Shown piece after piece: positions 1 through 8,119 of a DNA stretch of 64,000 bases. This DNA comes from Phycisphaerales bacterium UBA1161 (GTDB lineage: Bacteria > Planctomycetota > Phycisphaerae > Tepidisphaerales > Tepidisphaeraceae), in the NCBI GenBank assembly GCA_002311745.1, contig DBZL01000055.1, positions 1-64,000 on the forward strand. The letters run 5' to 3'. The notes under the pieces were generated by a model, which searched no databases, was not told where the DNA came from, and saw nothing but the letters and a program-made list of their open reading frames with translations. Every line of letters starts with the position of its first letter. Position 1 is the stretch's first letter. The position numbers were made by a program, and so were the translations under genes.

Positions 1-1788
1 CGCGCCACCATCGCCAACATGGCTCCGGAATATGGCGCGACGGTTGGATTTTTCCCGGTGGATGATCAGACCCTGAACTATCTGCGCCTGACCGGCCGCG
101 ATGAAAAGCAGATTGATCTGGTCGAGCGGTATTGCAAGGAGCAGAGTTTGTGGAGGCAGTCGGGGACGGCGCCGCTGTTCGATCAGGTCCTTGACCTGGA
201 TTTGGGGACGGTGATGCCCAGCCTGGCCGGGCCGCGGCGGCCCCAGGACCGCGTCGCGCTGCCGGCCCTTAAGCAGACGTTCCGCGCCGCCCTGGCGGAG
301 GCGTTCAAGAAGGAGCCGCAAGCGAGCACCGTGCCGCGCCTGGATCGCCTGGCCGCCGCCTCCGCCGACGATCAATGGCTGAGGCTCACCCACGGCGACG
401 TGGTGATCGCCGCCATTACCAGTTGCACCAACACCAGCAATCCCTCGGTCATGATCGCCGCCGGATTGCTCGCCAAGAAGGCCGTGGAGAAGGGGCTGAA
501 AGTTCCGCCGTACGTGAAGACCTCGCTGGCGCCGGGCAGTCGCGTCGTCACCGACTACCTGGAAAAAGGGGGACTGACCCCCTTTTTGGAGCGGCTGGGG
601 TTCAACACGGTGGGGTACGGATGTACGACGTGCATCGGCAACAGCGGGCCGCTGCCGGAGCCGATCGCTAACGCCGTGCAGAGCCGCGACCTGGTGGTGG
701 CCGCGGTCCTGTCGGGCAACCGCAACTTTGAGGGCCGGATCAATCCGCACGTCAAGGCCAGTTACCTGGCCAGCCCGCCCTTGGTGGTCGCCTACGCCCT
801 GGCCGGCACGGTGGACGTCAACCTGATCGACGAGCCGATCGGCCGCGGCCACGGCGGCAAAGACGTCTACCTCCGCGACATCTGGCCAACCCAGGATGAA
901 ATCAGCCGCGTCGTCGATCGGTGCGTTTCACCGGACATGTTCCGCGCCCAGTACGCCCGCGTGTACAGCGGCAACGACCAGTGGAACAAAATCCCGGTCA
1001 AGGGCGGGGAACTATTCAACTTCGATCCGGCCAGCACGTACATCCAGGAGCCGCCGTTTTTCACCCATCTCTCGGCGCAGCCGGGGAAGATCGAGCCGAT
1101 CACCAGCGCCCGCGTGCTGGTGATGGTCGGCGACAGCGTCACCACCGATCACATCTCTCCGGCCGGCTCGATCAAGAAGGACAGCCCGGCCGGGAAATAC
1201 CTGATGGAGCAGGGGGTCGGGCCTCTGGATTTCAACCAGTACGGCGCCCGCCGCGGCAACGACCGCGTCATGACCCGCGGCACCTTCGCCAACATCCGCC
1301 TCAAAAATCTCCTGGCCGCCGGCGCCGAGGGCGGCGTGACCCAATACCTGCCTACGGGCCAGATCATGCCGATTTTCGACGCCAGCCAGAAATACCAGGC
1401 CGACCATGTGCCGCTGATCGTGCTGGCCGGCAAGGACTACGGCATGGGCTCCAGCCGCGACTGGGCCGCCAAAGGCGTGATGCTCCTGGGCGTCAAGGCC
1501 GTCATCGCCGCCAGCTTCGAACGCATCCACCGCAGCAACCTGGTCGGCATGGGCGTGCTTCCCCTGGTCTTCAAGGATGGCCAGACGCGCAGCAGCCTCG
1601 GCCTGAGCGGCGATGAAATTTTTGAAATTCAAATCGACGATCATCTTCAGCCCAAGCAGGACGTGACCGTCAAAGCCGGGGACAAGACTTTCGTCACGAC
1701 TTGCCGCATCGACACCCCCGTCGAGGTGGAGTACTACCGCAACGGGGGGATTTTGCAGACGGTTCTTCGGCGGTTGCTAAAGAAGTAA
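1..1788 (+). CDS. acnA: aconitate hydratase, C-terminal part (cut by window start)
   Basis: TCA-cycle enzyme converting citrate to isocitrate through a [4Fe-4S] cluster. The frame is open from base 1 and begins inside the conserved [14 protein letters not shown] motif, so the ATG at 19 is internal and the true start lies upstream of the window. The cluster cysteines are visible: one in ITSCTNTS (codon 142) and two in GCTTCIGNS (codons 208 and 211). The swivel domain follows, with [15 protein letters not shown] and the active-site [12 protein letters not shown] motif. About 595 codons remain of a family of roughly 900. A decayed isocitrate-dehydrogenase-like gene lies 3 kb downstream on the other strand. 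Confidence 0.96.
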   Translation, partial: RATIANMAPEYGATVGFFPVDDQTLNYLRLTGRDEKQIDLVERYCKEQSLWRQSGTAPLFDQVLDLDLGTVMPSLAGPRRPQDRVALPALKQTFRAALAEAFKKEPQASTVPRLDRLAAASADDQWLRLTHGDVVIAAITSCTNTSNPSVMIAAGLLAKKAVEKGLKVPPYVKTSLAPGSRVVTDYLEKGGLTPFLERLGFNTVGYGCTTCIGNSGPLPEPIANAVQSRDLVVAAVLSGNRNFEGRINPHVKASYLASPPLVVAYALAGTVDVNLIDEPIGRGHGGKDVYLRDIWPTQDEISRVVDRCVSPDMFRAQYARVYSGNDQWNKIPVKGGELFNFDPASTYIQEPPFFTHLSAQPGKIEPITSARVLVMVGDSVTTDHISPAGSIKKDSPAGKYLMEQGVGPLDFNQYGARRGNDRVMTRGTFANIRLKNLLAAGAEGGVTQYLPTGQIMPIFDASQKYQADHVPLIVLAGKDYGMGSSRDWAAKGVMLLGVKAVIAASFERIHRSNLVGMGVLPLVFKDGQTRSSLGLSGDEIFEIQIDDHLQPKQDVTVKAGDKTFVTTCRIDTPVEVEYYRNGGILQTVLRRLLKK

Positions 1789-1831
1789 AGCCAGCCGCCT
1801 CGCTCGTCTATTTTTGCTCGTGAATTTGAGG

Positions 1832-1837
1832 TATAAG
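1832..1837 (+). promoter_or_regulatory. -10-like hexamer directly before the PglX-like gene
   Basis: TATAAG ends 8 nt before the ATG at 1846 and no ribosome-binding site is visible. If it is a -10 box, transcription would begin within about two bases of the start codon and give a leaderless mRNA. No good -35 box is seen. Confidence 0.3.
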
Positions 1838-1845
1838 CGCCGGGA

Positions 1846-4407
1846 ATGACCCGGCGGGAATTGTATCGTGCCGTCGCGGAGCTGTTGCCGCGGGCTGGCG
1901 GCGCGGCGGGGCTGCTGGATGCGGCGGGCCGGGAAATGCGGCGTCTGCGCGGGCTGCCGGCTGCAAATGCTTCCATTCCCCTGGACGATTGGCGGGAATT
2001 GCTCGAGCAGGACGATGCACTGGGGCAAATCTATCAGGCGATCAATGCGCCGATGTTGGAAGAGGCGTATCGGGCGACGGCGCGGCAGGGGCGGAAATTC
2101 ACATCCGACGAAATCCCGGCCGTGACGCAATTGTTCACGCCCAAGTGGGTCGTGGAATTTCTGCTGCACAACACGCTGGGACGGCTGTGGCGCGACATGC
2201 ATCCGGATACGCGTCTGCGTTGGCGGTGGCTGGTGAAGTCGGAGGCTGCGCCGCAGCCGCCGCGGCGGGCGATCGATCTGCGCATCTGCGACCCGGCGTG
2301 CGGAACGATGAACTTTGGCATGGTGGCCATCGACATGCTGCGGCAAATCTATCGCGAGGAGGGTTGTGTAAAGCCGGACGAAATCGACGAGGCGATCGTC
2401 CGGCACAACCTTATCGGCTTCGACATCGATCCAACCGCGATCGCCTTGGCCCGCCAAAGCTTGGAGATCAAGATCGGCCGAAAAATCGGCGAGGATCAAT
2501 TACGCGTCGCCGATGCCCTTTTTGACAAATCGCCAATCGGTCCGTTCGACGTGGTCGTGACCAATCCGCCGTACCTGTCAGCGCGAAATCTCGACGCCGC
2601 CGTGGTGCGGGAAATGAAAAAGGAGTTTCCCTCCGCATGGCGCGACGCGTACGCGTGTTTCATCTTCAAATCGCTCCAATGGCTGCGCGGCGGCGGGCGG
2701 GCGGGGATTCTTTGCATGCACTCGTTCATGTTCACCGCGACGTTCGAGAAGCTGCGGCGGCAGCTTGCGCAAAGAGCGTCCGTGGAAACGGCCGCTCATT
2801 TCGGACCGGGACTGTTCGAGGTTGGAAACCCAGGCACGCTTCAGACAGTCGCGATGGTGCTGCGTCAAGGCGCCCCCGACGGCAGGGCCGTTTTCTTTCG
2901 TTTGGTGGATGCCGATGACAAGCAATCCGCGCTGGCCGAAGCGATTGGGACGAATTCGGCTCGGAGGCGATTTGAGATTTCGCCATCGGAGCTGGCGGCC
3001 GCGCCGCGATCGGCGTGGATGTATTGGATTTCGCCGGCGGCGCGGCGCGTTTTTCGGGAATATCCAAAGCTGGCCGAGATCGCTCCGCCGCGTCAGGGTT
3101 TGGCCACGACGGACAACGCGCAGTTCGTGCGATACTGGTGGGAAGTGGAAGAGCCCGGGTTTGCCGGGCCGCGGAAGAAGTGGATTCCGTATGCTAAGGG
3201 CGGCGGATTTGCCCGCTGGTACCAGGCGCCGCGGCATCGCCTGAACTGGGAAGAGGACGGCCGCCAGATCAAGCAGTCGATCATCGCCCGCTATCCGTAT
3301 CTCCAGGGGCAGTGGCGGTGGGTGGCCAAGAACAGCGCCTGGTACGGCCGGGCGGGGCTGACCTATTCCTATTTGACCAGCGGAAGATTCAGCGCGCGGG
3401 TGCTGGAAGCGGGGACATTTTTTGACGTGGCCGGCTCCGCCTTGTTTCCGGCCGATCCGCTGCCGATTTTGGGGATCCTCAATTCCACGGCGGCGAGGGA
3501 GTTGCTCGGCGCGATCAATCCAACCGTGAATTTCCAGGTGGGGGATTTGGCGCTGCTGCCCGTGCCGCCGGCGCTGCCGGATGAATTGCGCGATGATGTG
3601 CAGCTTGCGATCGACCTGGCCCGGCAATTGGATCGTGGCAATGAGACCAGCCCGATTTTTTCCCAGCCGACGGCGCCGGCGGAGGCGCAGGCGATGTGGT
3701 CGCGGCTGGCGGAGGTGGAAGGGCGCATCGACCGCACGGTGGGCCGGCTGTACGGCCTTGGCTGCGATCACGCGGCGGCCCCGGCGGTGGATCGGGCGGA
3801 TTTGGCCAGGCGTTGGATCAGCTACGCCTTGGGCACTTTCCTGGGGCGGTGGGGCGAGGGCCGCGGAACGGTGGCCAGACTGGCGCCGTTGGATCAGCAG
3901 CTTGCCCTGGCGATTCGCGGGATTCTGAGCCAGGGCGTGGGGAGCGGCATGGCCCGGGAAATGGAATCGATGGTGGGGGGATTGGAGCGATTTTTGAGCC
4001 GGGATTTTTTGCCCTGGCACAATCGGCTGTATCGCGGGCGGCCGGTGATTTGGGGATTTGCCGGCGAGGGGCGAATCCTGGCCGTGCTGGGCGCGTCGGC
4101 CGATGCCCAGCTCGTGCAGCGGGCGTTGCGTTGCGTGGGGGGCGAGCTGCCCAAGGGCTGGCGGCGTTGGCCGGACGACGGCATCGCGATCAACCTTTGT
4201 CCCCTGACCGACTGGATCGCGGATCGCAAACTCCAGGCAGCGCTACGAACGATCGCCGCGGATTTGCGGCAGGGGCGGTTTGCTTTTTCGCGGACGAGTC
4301 GGTGGATGCGCCGTGGAACCCTCAGGCCAGGATCGACTGGCGGAGGCGCTGCTGTTCGGTGGGGCTGGCATCGGGATTCTTCGGCACCTCCGCCAATCGG
4401 CCGATGA
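1846..4407 (+). CDS. PglX-like (Eco57I/TaqI-type) adenine-specific DNA methyltransferase, orphan
   Basis: Predicted N6-adenine DNA methylase of 853 residues. The N-terminal QLFTPKWVVEFLLHNTLGR block is very like PglX of BREX phage-defence systems. The SAM-binding motif DPACGT is at residues 149-154 and the catalytic NPPY at 240-243. A TaqI-like target-recognition part follows with FDVAGSALFP and NPTVNFQVGDLALLPVP, again PglX-like. The far C-terminus carries the DDGIAINLCPL segment. It is shorter than typical PglX (about 1,200). No pglZ, brxA, brxB, brxC or brxL lies anywhere in the window. The gene starts with no Shine-Dalgarno, just after a -10-like hexamer, and its last 86 bp overlap the convergent PilZ gene. 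It could instead be a solitary type IIG enzyme. Confidence 0.78.
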   Translation: MTRRELYRAVAELLPRAGGAAGLLDAAGREMRRLRGLPAANASIPLDDWRELLEQDDALGQIYQAINAPMLEEAYRATARQGRKFTSDEIPAVTQLFTPKWVVEFLLHNTLGRLWRDMHPDTRLRWRWLVKSEAAPQPPRRAIDLRICDPACGTMNFGMVAIDMLRQIYREEGCVKPDEIDEAIVRHNLIGFDIDPTAIALARQSLEIKIGRKIGEDQLRVADALFDKSPIGPFDVVVTNPPYLSARNLDAAVVREMKKEFPSAWRDAYACFIFKSLQWLRGGGRAGILCMHSFMFTATFEKLRRQLAQRASVETAAHFGPGLFEVGNPGTLQTVAMVLRQGAPDGRAVFFRLVDADDKQSALAEAIGTNSARRRFEISPSELAAAPRSAWMYWISPAARRVFREYPKLAEIAPPRQGLATTDNAQFVRYWWEVEEPGFAGPRKKWIPYAKGGGFARWYQAPRHRLNWEEDGRQIKQSIIARYPYLQGQWRWVAKNSAWYGRAGLTYSYLTSGRFSARVLEAGTFFDVAGSALFPADPLPILGILNSTAARELLGAINPTVNFQVGDLALLPVPPALPDELRDDVQLAIDLARQLDRGNETSPIFSQPTAPAEAQAMWSRLAEVEGRIDRTVGRLYGLGCDHAAAPAVDRADLARRWISYALGTFLGRWGEGRGTVARLAPLDQQLALAIRGILSQGVGSGMAREMESMVGGLERFLSRDFLPWHNRLYRGRPVIWGFAGEGRILAVLGASADAQLVQRALRCVGGELPKGWRRWPDDGIAINLCPLTDWIADRKLQAALRTIAADLRQGRFAFSRTSRWMRRGTLRPGSTGGGAAVRWGWHRDSSAPPPIGR

Positions 4408-4753
4408 ATTCAGCCCCGACCAGGCAAGTGCCGTCGTTTTGGGGTTGGCTGTGGACCACGGTGCAGATCAACGGTGCCGGCGCCGGGGCATCCTTTTCGC
4501 TGGGAAGCTCCACGACGAACGAGCTGCCTTCGGGCAGGGTTTGTTTCAGCGCCATGGAGAGTCCGCGCGGGGAGAGATCGCGCAGTTCGGCCTGGATTTT
4601 GGCGCCCGGTCCCTGCTCGCCCATGGGCCGCACGAGAAGGGGAAGGCGCAGCTTCAGCCGTTTGGCCCGGCGATGGTTTTCCTGCTCGGAGTCAACGCGC
4701 ATTTTCTGGAGCAAGGCGACGGCTTCGGCGAATCGGGGTTCGGTAAAGCTCAT
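4322..4753 (-). CDS. PilZ domain protein
   Basis: Small 143-residue protein with the two PilZ signatures for cyclic-di-GMP binding: an arginine-rich RRAKRLKLR stretch near residue 30 and DLSPRGLS about 30 residues later. An N-terminal helix (SFTEPRFAEAVALLQKM) precedes the domain and a short Pro/Gln tail follows. No membrane segment or signal peptide is seen, so it is probably cytosolic. It is the last gene of the leftward block and overlaps the 3' end of the methylase gene tail-to-tail. A role in c-di-GMP signalling is inferred from the domain; the partner is unknown. A second PilZ protein is encoded at 56.2-57.0 kb. Confidence 0.82.
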   Translation of the reverse strand: MSFTEPRFAEAVALLQKMRVDSEQENHRRAKRLKLRLPLLVRPMGEQGPGAKIQAELRDLSPRGLSMALKQTLPEGSSFVVELPSEKDAPAPAPLICTVVHSQPQNDGTCLVGAEFIGRLAEVPKNPDASPTEQQRLRQSILA

Positions 4754-4821
4754 ACGGTCCCTGATGATCTGCGCTTATGGTATCGGCATAAACGGGGAGG
4801 GGATTGAATGGCCGAGCCCGG

Positions 4822-4839
4822 GGCCGATTTTTATCGGCC
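4822..4839. repeat. perfect short inverted repeat
   Basis: A 7-bp perfect stem (GGCCGAT / ATCGGCC) around a TTTT loop, between the dehydrogenase scar and the PilZ gene. It could be a weak terminator or the remnant of the 3' end of the deleted gene. There is no T-run after the stem in either direction. Confidence 0.4.
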
Positions 4840-4979
4840 GCACAGCGAGGCGGCCAGGCAGGTTATTGCCGCTTGCGCGTCGGCGAAGCCGTCGGTGGTT
4901 CCCTGGCCGCCCGCATCACCTCCGGGCCGATGCCGTCGCCGGGAATCAACACGATCGTGTGCTTGGCCATGGGATTCAT
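4831..4979 (-). pseudogene. deletion remnant of an isocitrate/isopropylmalate dehydrogenase gene
   Basis: Reading leftward, an ATG at 4979 starts 9 bp after the DUF1634 stop and encodes MNPMAKHTIVLIPGDGIGP followed by EVMRAA. This is the unmistakable N-terminus of NAD(P)-dependent isocitrate or 3-isopropylmalate dehydrogenases. After about 25 codons family similarity ends and the frame stops at 4863. In the next frame the same DNA reads GGQGTTDGFADAQAAIT and ends at 4831, which resembles the family's C-terminus (GG-x-TT-x-x-F-x-DA). The first and last ~25 codons of a ~340-codon gene therefore seem joined, out of frame, with the middle lost. The C-terminal match is the weaker half of the argument. 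Confidence 0.62.
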
Positions 4980-4988
4980 GTCCCCGGA

Positions 4989-5378
4989 TCACCCCAGCCA
5001 AAGCAATCCCGCCAGGGTCAGCAGCAGGACCGTCAGGGTGATGATCGTGTAAAGCCAATCGCGCTCCTCGAGGGCGAACAAAACCGCCGAGGCGGCGACG
5101 CGCAGGATCGGCGTGAGCAGCAGCAGATAAATCCCCGCCTCGATGATGCTCTTGCCGTGGCCGCGGAGGATTCCCTGCCAGATGACGGCGGGACGATAAT
5201 CAAAGCCGTCGCTTTTCATGCGGTCCAGCGATGTTCGGCCATGGACGAAGCTGAAGATGATTCCCATCAGCATCACGGCCGCCGAACAGATGACTCCGCC
5301 GCGCAGAATCCAGGCGGAAGCATCCTCGATGGGAAGCGGATGGCGTTGCGGGGGAGTTTGCGAATCGACGACGGACAT
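4989..5378 (-). CDS. DUF1634 family membrane protein
   Basis: A 129-residue protein with three hydrophobic segments: GGVICSAAVMLMGIIF near residue 30, AGIYLLLLTPILRVAASAV near 80 and TIITLTVLLLTLAGLLWLG at the C-terminus. DUF1634 proteins are usually encoded beside TauE/SafE permeases, as here, where the permease stops 13 bp upstream. The pair very likely forms one transcription unit and one transporter. The individual role of DUF1634 is not established. Downstream follows the dehydrogenase scar. Confidence 0.85.
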   Translation of the reverse strand: MSVVDSQTPPQRHPLPIEDASAWILRGGVICSAAVMLMGIIFSFVHGRTSLDRMKSDGFDYRPAVIWQGILRGHGKSIIEAGIYLLLLTPILRVAASAVLFALEERDWLYTIITLTVLLLTLAGLLWLG

Positions 5379-5391
5379 GGTTTTTACCTGG

Positions 5392-6252
5392 TTATTGACC
5401 CACGCCCAGACCCCGCAGGAGCATTTGCACGCCGATCACGGCCAGGGCCAGGGCGAAGATTTTGCGGATCAGCTTGTTGGACATTCGTTCCATGAGCAGG
5501 GTGCCGAGCCAGGCCCCGAGGACGACCGCGACGGCGACGGGGACCACCAGATAGGGCAGCACCCATCCGCGGCGCAGATAAACGCCGGCGCCCGCGGCGG
5601 CGGTGACGCCGATCATGAAGTTGCTCGTGGCCGTGGAAACCTTGGTGGGAAGTTTCATGGCGATTTCCTGCGCCAGCACCTTCACGACGCCGGCGCCGAT
5701 CCCCAAAAGGCCGGAGATGAGCCCCGCCGCCAGCATGATGAACATGGCCACGGGAACGCCGGCGACGTTGTAAGCGACGCGTTGGTTCAGACGCTTGTCG
5801 AAGTAGGCGGAATTGAGCTTCAGGAGCGACGCCAGACGGTCGTTTTGCACCTTTTGCGGCAATTCCTCGCCGAATTTGGCAAACACCGGGAACAGCGAAA
5901 AAAGAAGCACCAATGCGAACAGCACATCCAGGAGGCGCGGACGAATGTGGCCGGCCAACAGCCCGGCGCCCACCAGGGCTCCGGCGGCGGTGAAAAGCTC
6001 CAGGAACATGGCGATGCGGATGTTGGTGATGCGGTCCCTGACGTAGACCGCTCCCGCCCCGCTGGAGGTGGCGATGACGGAGACGATGCTGGCGGCGATG
6101 GCCTTGTCGATGGGGATGTGCAGGAAGATGGTCAAGACGGGAACGATGACGATCCCGCCGCCCAGACCGCTGATGGAACCGACGATTCCCCCGGCAAACG
6201 AGGCGGCCGCGACTTCGCTCAGCCACACCAGAGATTGCGCCGTTGGGCCCAT
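5392..6252 (-). CDS. TauE/SafE family sulfite/anion exporter
   Basis: A 286-residue integral membrane permease with two repeated halves of four or so helices each. The family's glycine-rich signature appears twice: FAGGIVGSISGLGGGIVIVP near the start and AAGLISGLLGIGAGVVKV in the second half. I take the ATG at 6252 (MGPTAQSLVWLSEVAAA). The open frame continues far upstream but that part is Arg/Pro/His-rich, lacks family similarity and is antisense to the SpoIIE-type phosphatase gene. Family members export sulfite, sulfoacetate or related organic anions; the substrate here is unknown. It is probably cotranscribed with the DUF1634 gene. Confidence 0.88.
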   Translation of the reverse strand: MGPTAQSLVWLSEVAAASFAGGIVGSISGLGGGIVIVPVLTIFLHIPIDKAIAASIVSVIATSSGAGAVYVRDRITNIRIAMFLELFTAAGALVGAGLLAGHIRPRLLDVLFALVLLFSLFPVFAKFGEELPQKVQNDRLASLLKLNSAYFDKRLNQRVAYNVAGVPVAMFIMLAAGLISGLLGIGAGVVKVLAQEIAMKLPTKVSTATSNFMIGVTAAAGAGVYLRRGWVLPYLVVPVAVAVVLGAWLGTLLMERMSNKLIRKIFALALAVIGVQMLLRGLGVGQ

Positions 6253-6314
6253 GGCGTCCGCGACAATAGGGACTGGCAAAACCGGATGCAAGGCGGGCGC
6301 GGGGAGTCCGTGCC

Positions 6315-6320
6315 TATACT
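6315..6320 (+). promoter_or_regulatory. -10-like hexamer directly before the SpoIIE-type phosphatase gene
   Basis: TATACT ends 7 nt before the ATG at 6328, with no Shine-Dalgarno between. This fits a leaderless transcript. No convincing -35 element is seen. Confidence 0.35.
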
Positions 6321-6327
6321 TTTGATC

Positions 6328-7305
6328 ATGCAGCCTTGCGATCACGAGCACATGCAGTGCATGGAGGTGTGGGGCGGAAGTCAATTGACCGCCCGCGCGG
6401 TGGAAATGGGCGGGCTGGACGCGTGGGTGTACAGCAAGCCGTACGGCCAGGCGGACGGCGGGGGCGATGTGTATTACGCTTCGAGCTGTGCCACCGGACG
6501 GATCAATCGGCTGCTGCTGGCGGACGTGGCCGGGCACGGCCAAGCCGTGGCCGACACCGCCGTCAGCCTGCGCAAGCTCATGCGGCGCTACGTCAATTAC
6601 CTGGATCAGCAGCAGTTCGTGCGATCGATGAACCGGCAGTTCGCGGCGATGTCGAAAGACGGGCGTTTTGCCACGGCCCTGGTGACGACGTTTTTTGCAC
6701 CGACGCGGCGGTTGTCGATTTGCAACGCCGGGCATCCGCGGCCGCTGCTGTACAGCGCCGCGAGCAAGCGGTGGTCGATCCTCGAGCAAGATCGACGCCA
6801 GAGCGAGCTGCCGTGGAACATTCCCCTGGGCATTTTGGAGCTGGCGGACTATGAGCAGTTCGACGTGGAGCTGGGAGTGGGGGACCTGGTGGTGTGTTAC
6901 ACCGATGCCTTGAGCGAGTCGCGCCGCGCCGACGGCGAGCTCTTGGGCGAAAGGGGTTTGTTGACGATCGCGCAGTCGCTGGACGCCGATGACCCGGAAA
7001 CGCTGATCGAGCGGCTCCTGGCCGCGGTGGGACGGCTCAATCCGCGGAATCTTTCCGAGGATGATGTAACGGTATTGCTGCTGCGTCCCAACGGGCGGCG
7101 GCCGCGCTATTCATTTTCCGAGCGCCTGGGGGCGCAGATTCGATTCGCGGGGGCGCTGATCCGGTCGATCGATCCGCGCGCGGAGCGTCCACCGCTGCCG
7201 GACCTGAATTTGGCCAACATTGGAGGCGCGATCGTTCCGCGCCTGGGGAAGCGCTGGCGAGCAAGTCCCCGCCAAACCGGGCAATCAGCCGAAACCTCCG
7301 TCTAA
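6328..7305 (+). CDS. PP2C/SpoIIE-family serine phosphatase
   Basis: A 325-residue RsbU-like protein phosphatase that would dephosphorylate a serine/threonine phosphoprotein such as an anti-sigma-factor antagonist. Metal-binding motifs of the SpoIIE fold are present in order: GGGDVYYA, LLLADVAGHG, ICNAGHPRPLL, DLVVCYTDAL and SEDDVTVLLL. No sensor or receiver domain precedes the catalytic domain, and the C-terminal 60 residues are Arg/Pro-rich without a recognised fold. The start at 6328 sits just after a TATACT box; 6352 is an alternative ATG. The frame is open upstream only as a shadow of the permease gene. No anti-sigma or STAS partner is adjacent. Confidence 0.87.
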   Translation: MQPCDHEHMQCMEVWGGSQLTARAVEMGGLDAWVYSKPYGQADGGGDVYYASSCATGRINRLLLADVAGHGQAVADTAVSLRKLMRRYVNYLDQQQFVRSMNRQFAAMSKDGRFATALVTTFFAPTRRLSICNAGHPRPLLYSAASKRWSILEQDRRQSELPWNIPLGILELADYEQFDVELGVGDLVVCYTDALSESRRADGELLGERGLLTIAQSLDADDPETLIERLLAAVGRLNPRNLSEDDVTVLLLRPNGRRPRYSFSERLGAQIRFAGALIRSIDPRAERPPLPDLNLANIGGAIVPRLGKRWRASPRQTGQSAETSV

Positions 7306-7356
7306 GTTCGGCAATCGATTGCCACGAAAAGTCCGTTGCGATCCCGCGTTTGGGAG

Positions 7357-7575
7357 TCAGGCCGCTTGTTCGGCGTGCTCCTCGGCGAAGGACACCAACT
7401 CATCGAGGGTCTGTTCCAGACGGCGTTCGGCGTTGCGGATGTCGGGCGTGGCAACACCGGTACGCCGGTGCGCCAGAAGCCGACTCAACCCATCCGGACG
7501 CGCCATGGCATCCACCAGCTTGGCATCGATAAGATTTTCGATCGCTTTTCGCAGCATTTCAGCCTGCATAACCAT
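7357..7575 (-). CDS. small protein of unknown function (72 aa)
   Basis: A 72-residue, charged, probably all-helical protein ending in EEHAEQAA; the segments AEMLRKAIENLIDAKLVDAM and RNAERRLEQTLDELVSFAEE look like two amphipathic helices. The start is well supported by AAGGAG eight bases before the ATG. No signal peptide or membrane segment. I do not recognise the family. On its own strand it follows the hairpin-rich noncoding stretch at 7612-7902, which could be its leader region. Confidence 0.6.
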   Translation of the reverse strand: MVMQAEMLRKAIENLIDAKLVDAMARPDGLSRLLAHRRTGVATPDIRNAERRLEQTLDELVSFAEEHAEQAA

Positions 7576-7611
7576 TTTGGTTTCTCCTTGCGCCGTGGCG
7601 ACGCGTGCAAG

Positions 7612-7902
7612 GCCTGCCCAAGCGGCGGCATATCGCGACCACGGGCAGGCAAAACCTCATGAAGGATCGAAACGCCCCAGGGGCGCATTGATCCCTTTCA
7701 CGTGCCTACGGAGTTAGCTGACGGGCTGGGAGTTGAAAGTCTCCCTGGGAGGGCGGGGCACGGCTTCGCTTGATCACCGTGCTCGCCAACGCATCCCGAT
7801 TCGCCCCTGCCGAAGCGGCTGTCCAACAACCCGCTCGCTTCGACGACGGCTGGCCGCGAGGCCCGCCGTTGGTTTCTCCGCGCCGCCTGAGTGTCAGGCG
7901 GC
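7612..7902 (+). ncRNA. candidate structured RNA or leader, class unknown
   Basis: This gene-free stretch (all of 7576-8119 lacks a credible CDS) contains a succession of strong hairpins. They are: GCCTGCCC (7612-7619) with GGGCAGGC (7643-7650); AAGGATC...GATCC enclosing CGCCCC/GGGGCG (7662-7697); GGGAG (7728) with CTCCC (7745); GGCGGGGCACGG (7752-7763) with CCGTGCTCGCC (7777-7787); CGACGGC-T-GGCC, a GCGA tetraloop, GGCC-C-GCCGTTG (7844-7871); and a perfect 9-bp stem GCCGCCTGA / TCAGGCGGC (7882-7902). The GNRA tetraloop appears only in the plus sense. It could be the 5' leader of the AsmA-like gene, a free RNA, or on the other strand the leader of the 72-aa gene. I match it to no known riboswitch or RNA class. 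Confidence 0.35.
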
Positions 7903-8119
7903 TTAGGCGGTCAAGCTATACCGAATTCTATGAGTGATGCTTAAGGTGTCAACAAAAACCCGCGGCTTACAGGCCAAAAAATGAAAATTTTTTTACTGGC
8001 GCGAGGCGAGCAAGAAAATAAAAACCCCGCCGCGGGCGGCCACGCCGGAATGCCAATTGCCCCCTAGGCATGATTAGGGGAAAATACCTGGCGTCAAACA
8101 TGTCCCACGGAGGTGCTAC

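Noticed and set aside
5218..6327. Long upstream extension of the SpoIIE-type phosphatase frame
   Set aside because: It is Gly/Asp/His-rich shadow sequence antisense to the TauE/SafE gene, with no family similarity.
7695..7725. Minus-strand AGCTAACTCCGT matching the 16S rRNA 530-loop region
   Set aside because: The match is about 12 nt and the flanks do not continue the rRNA; treated as chance.
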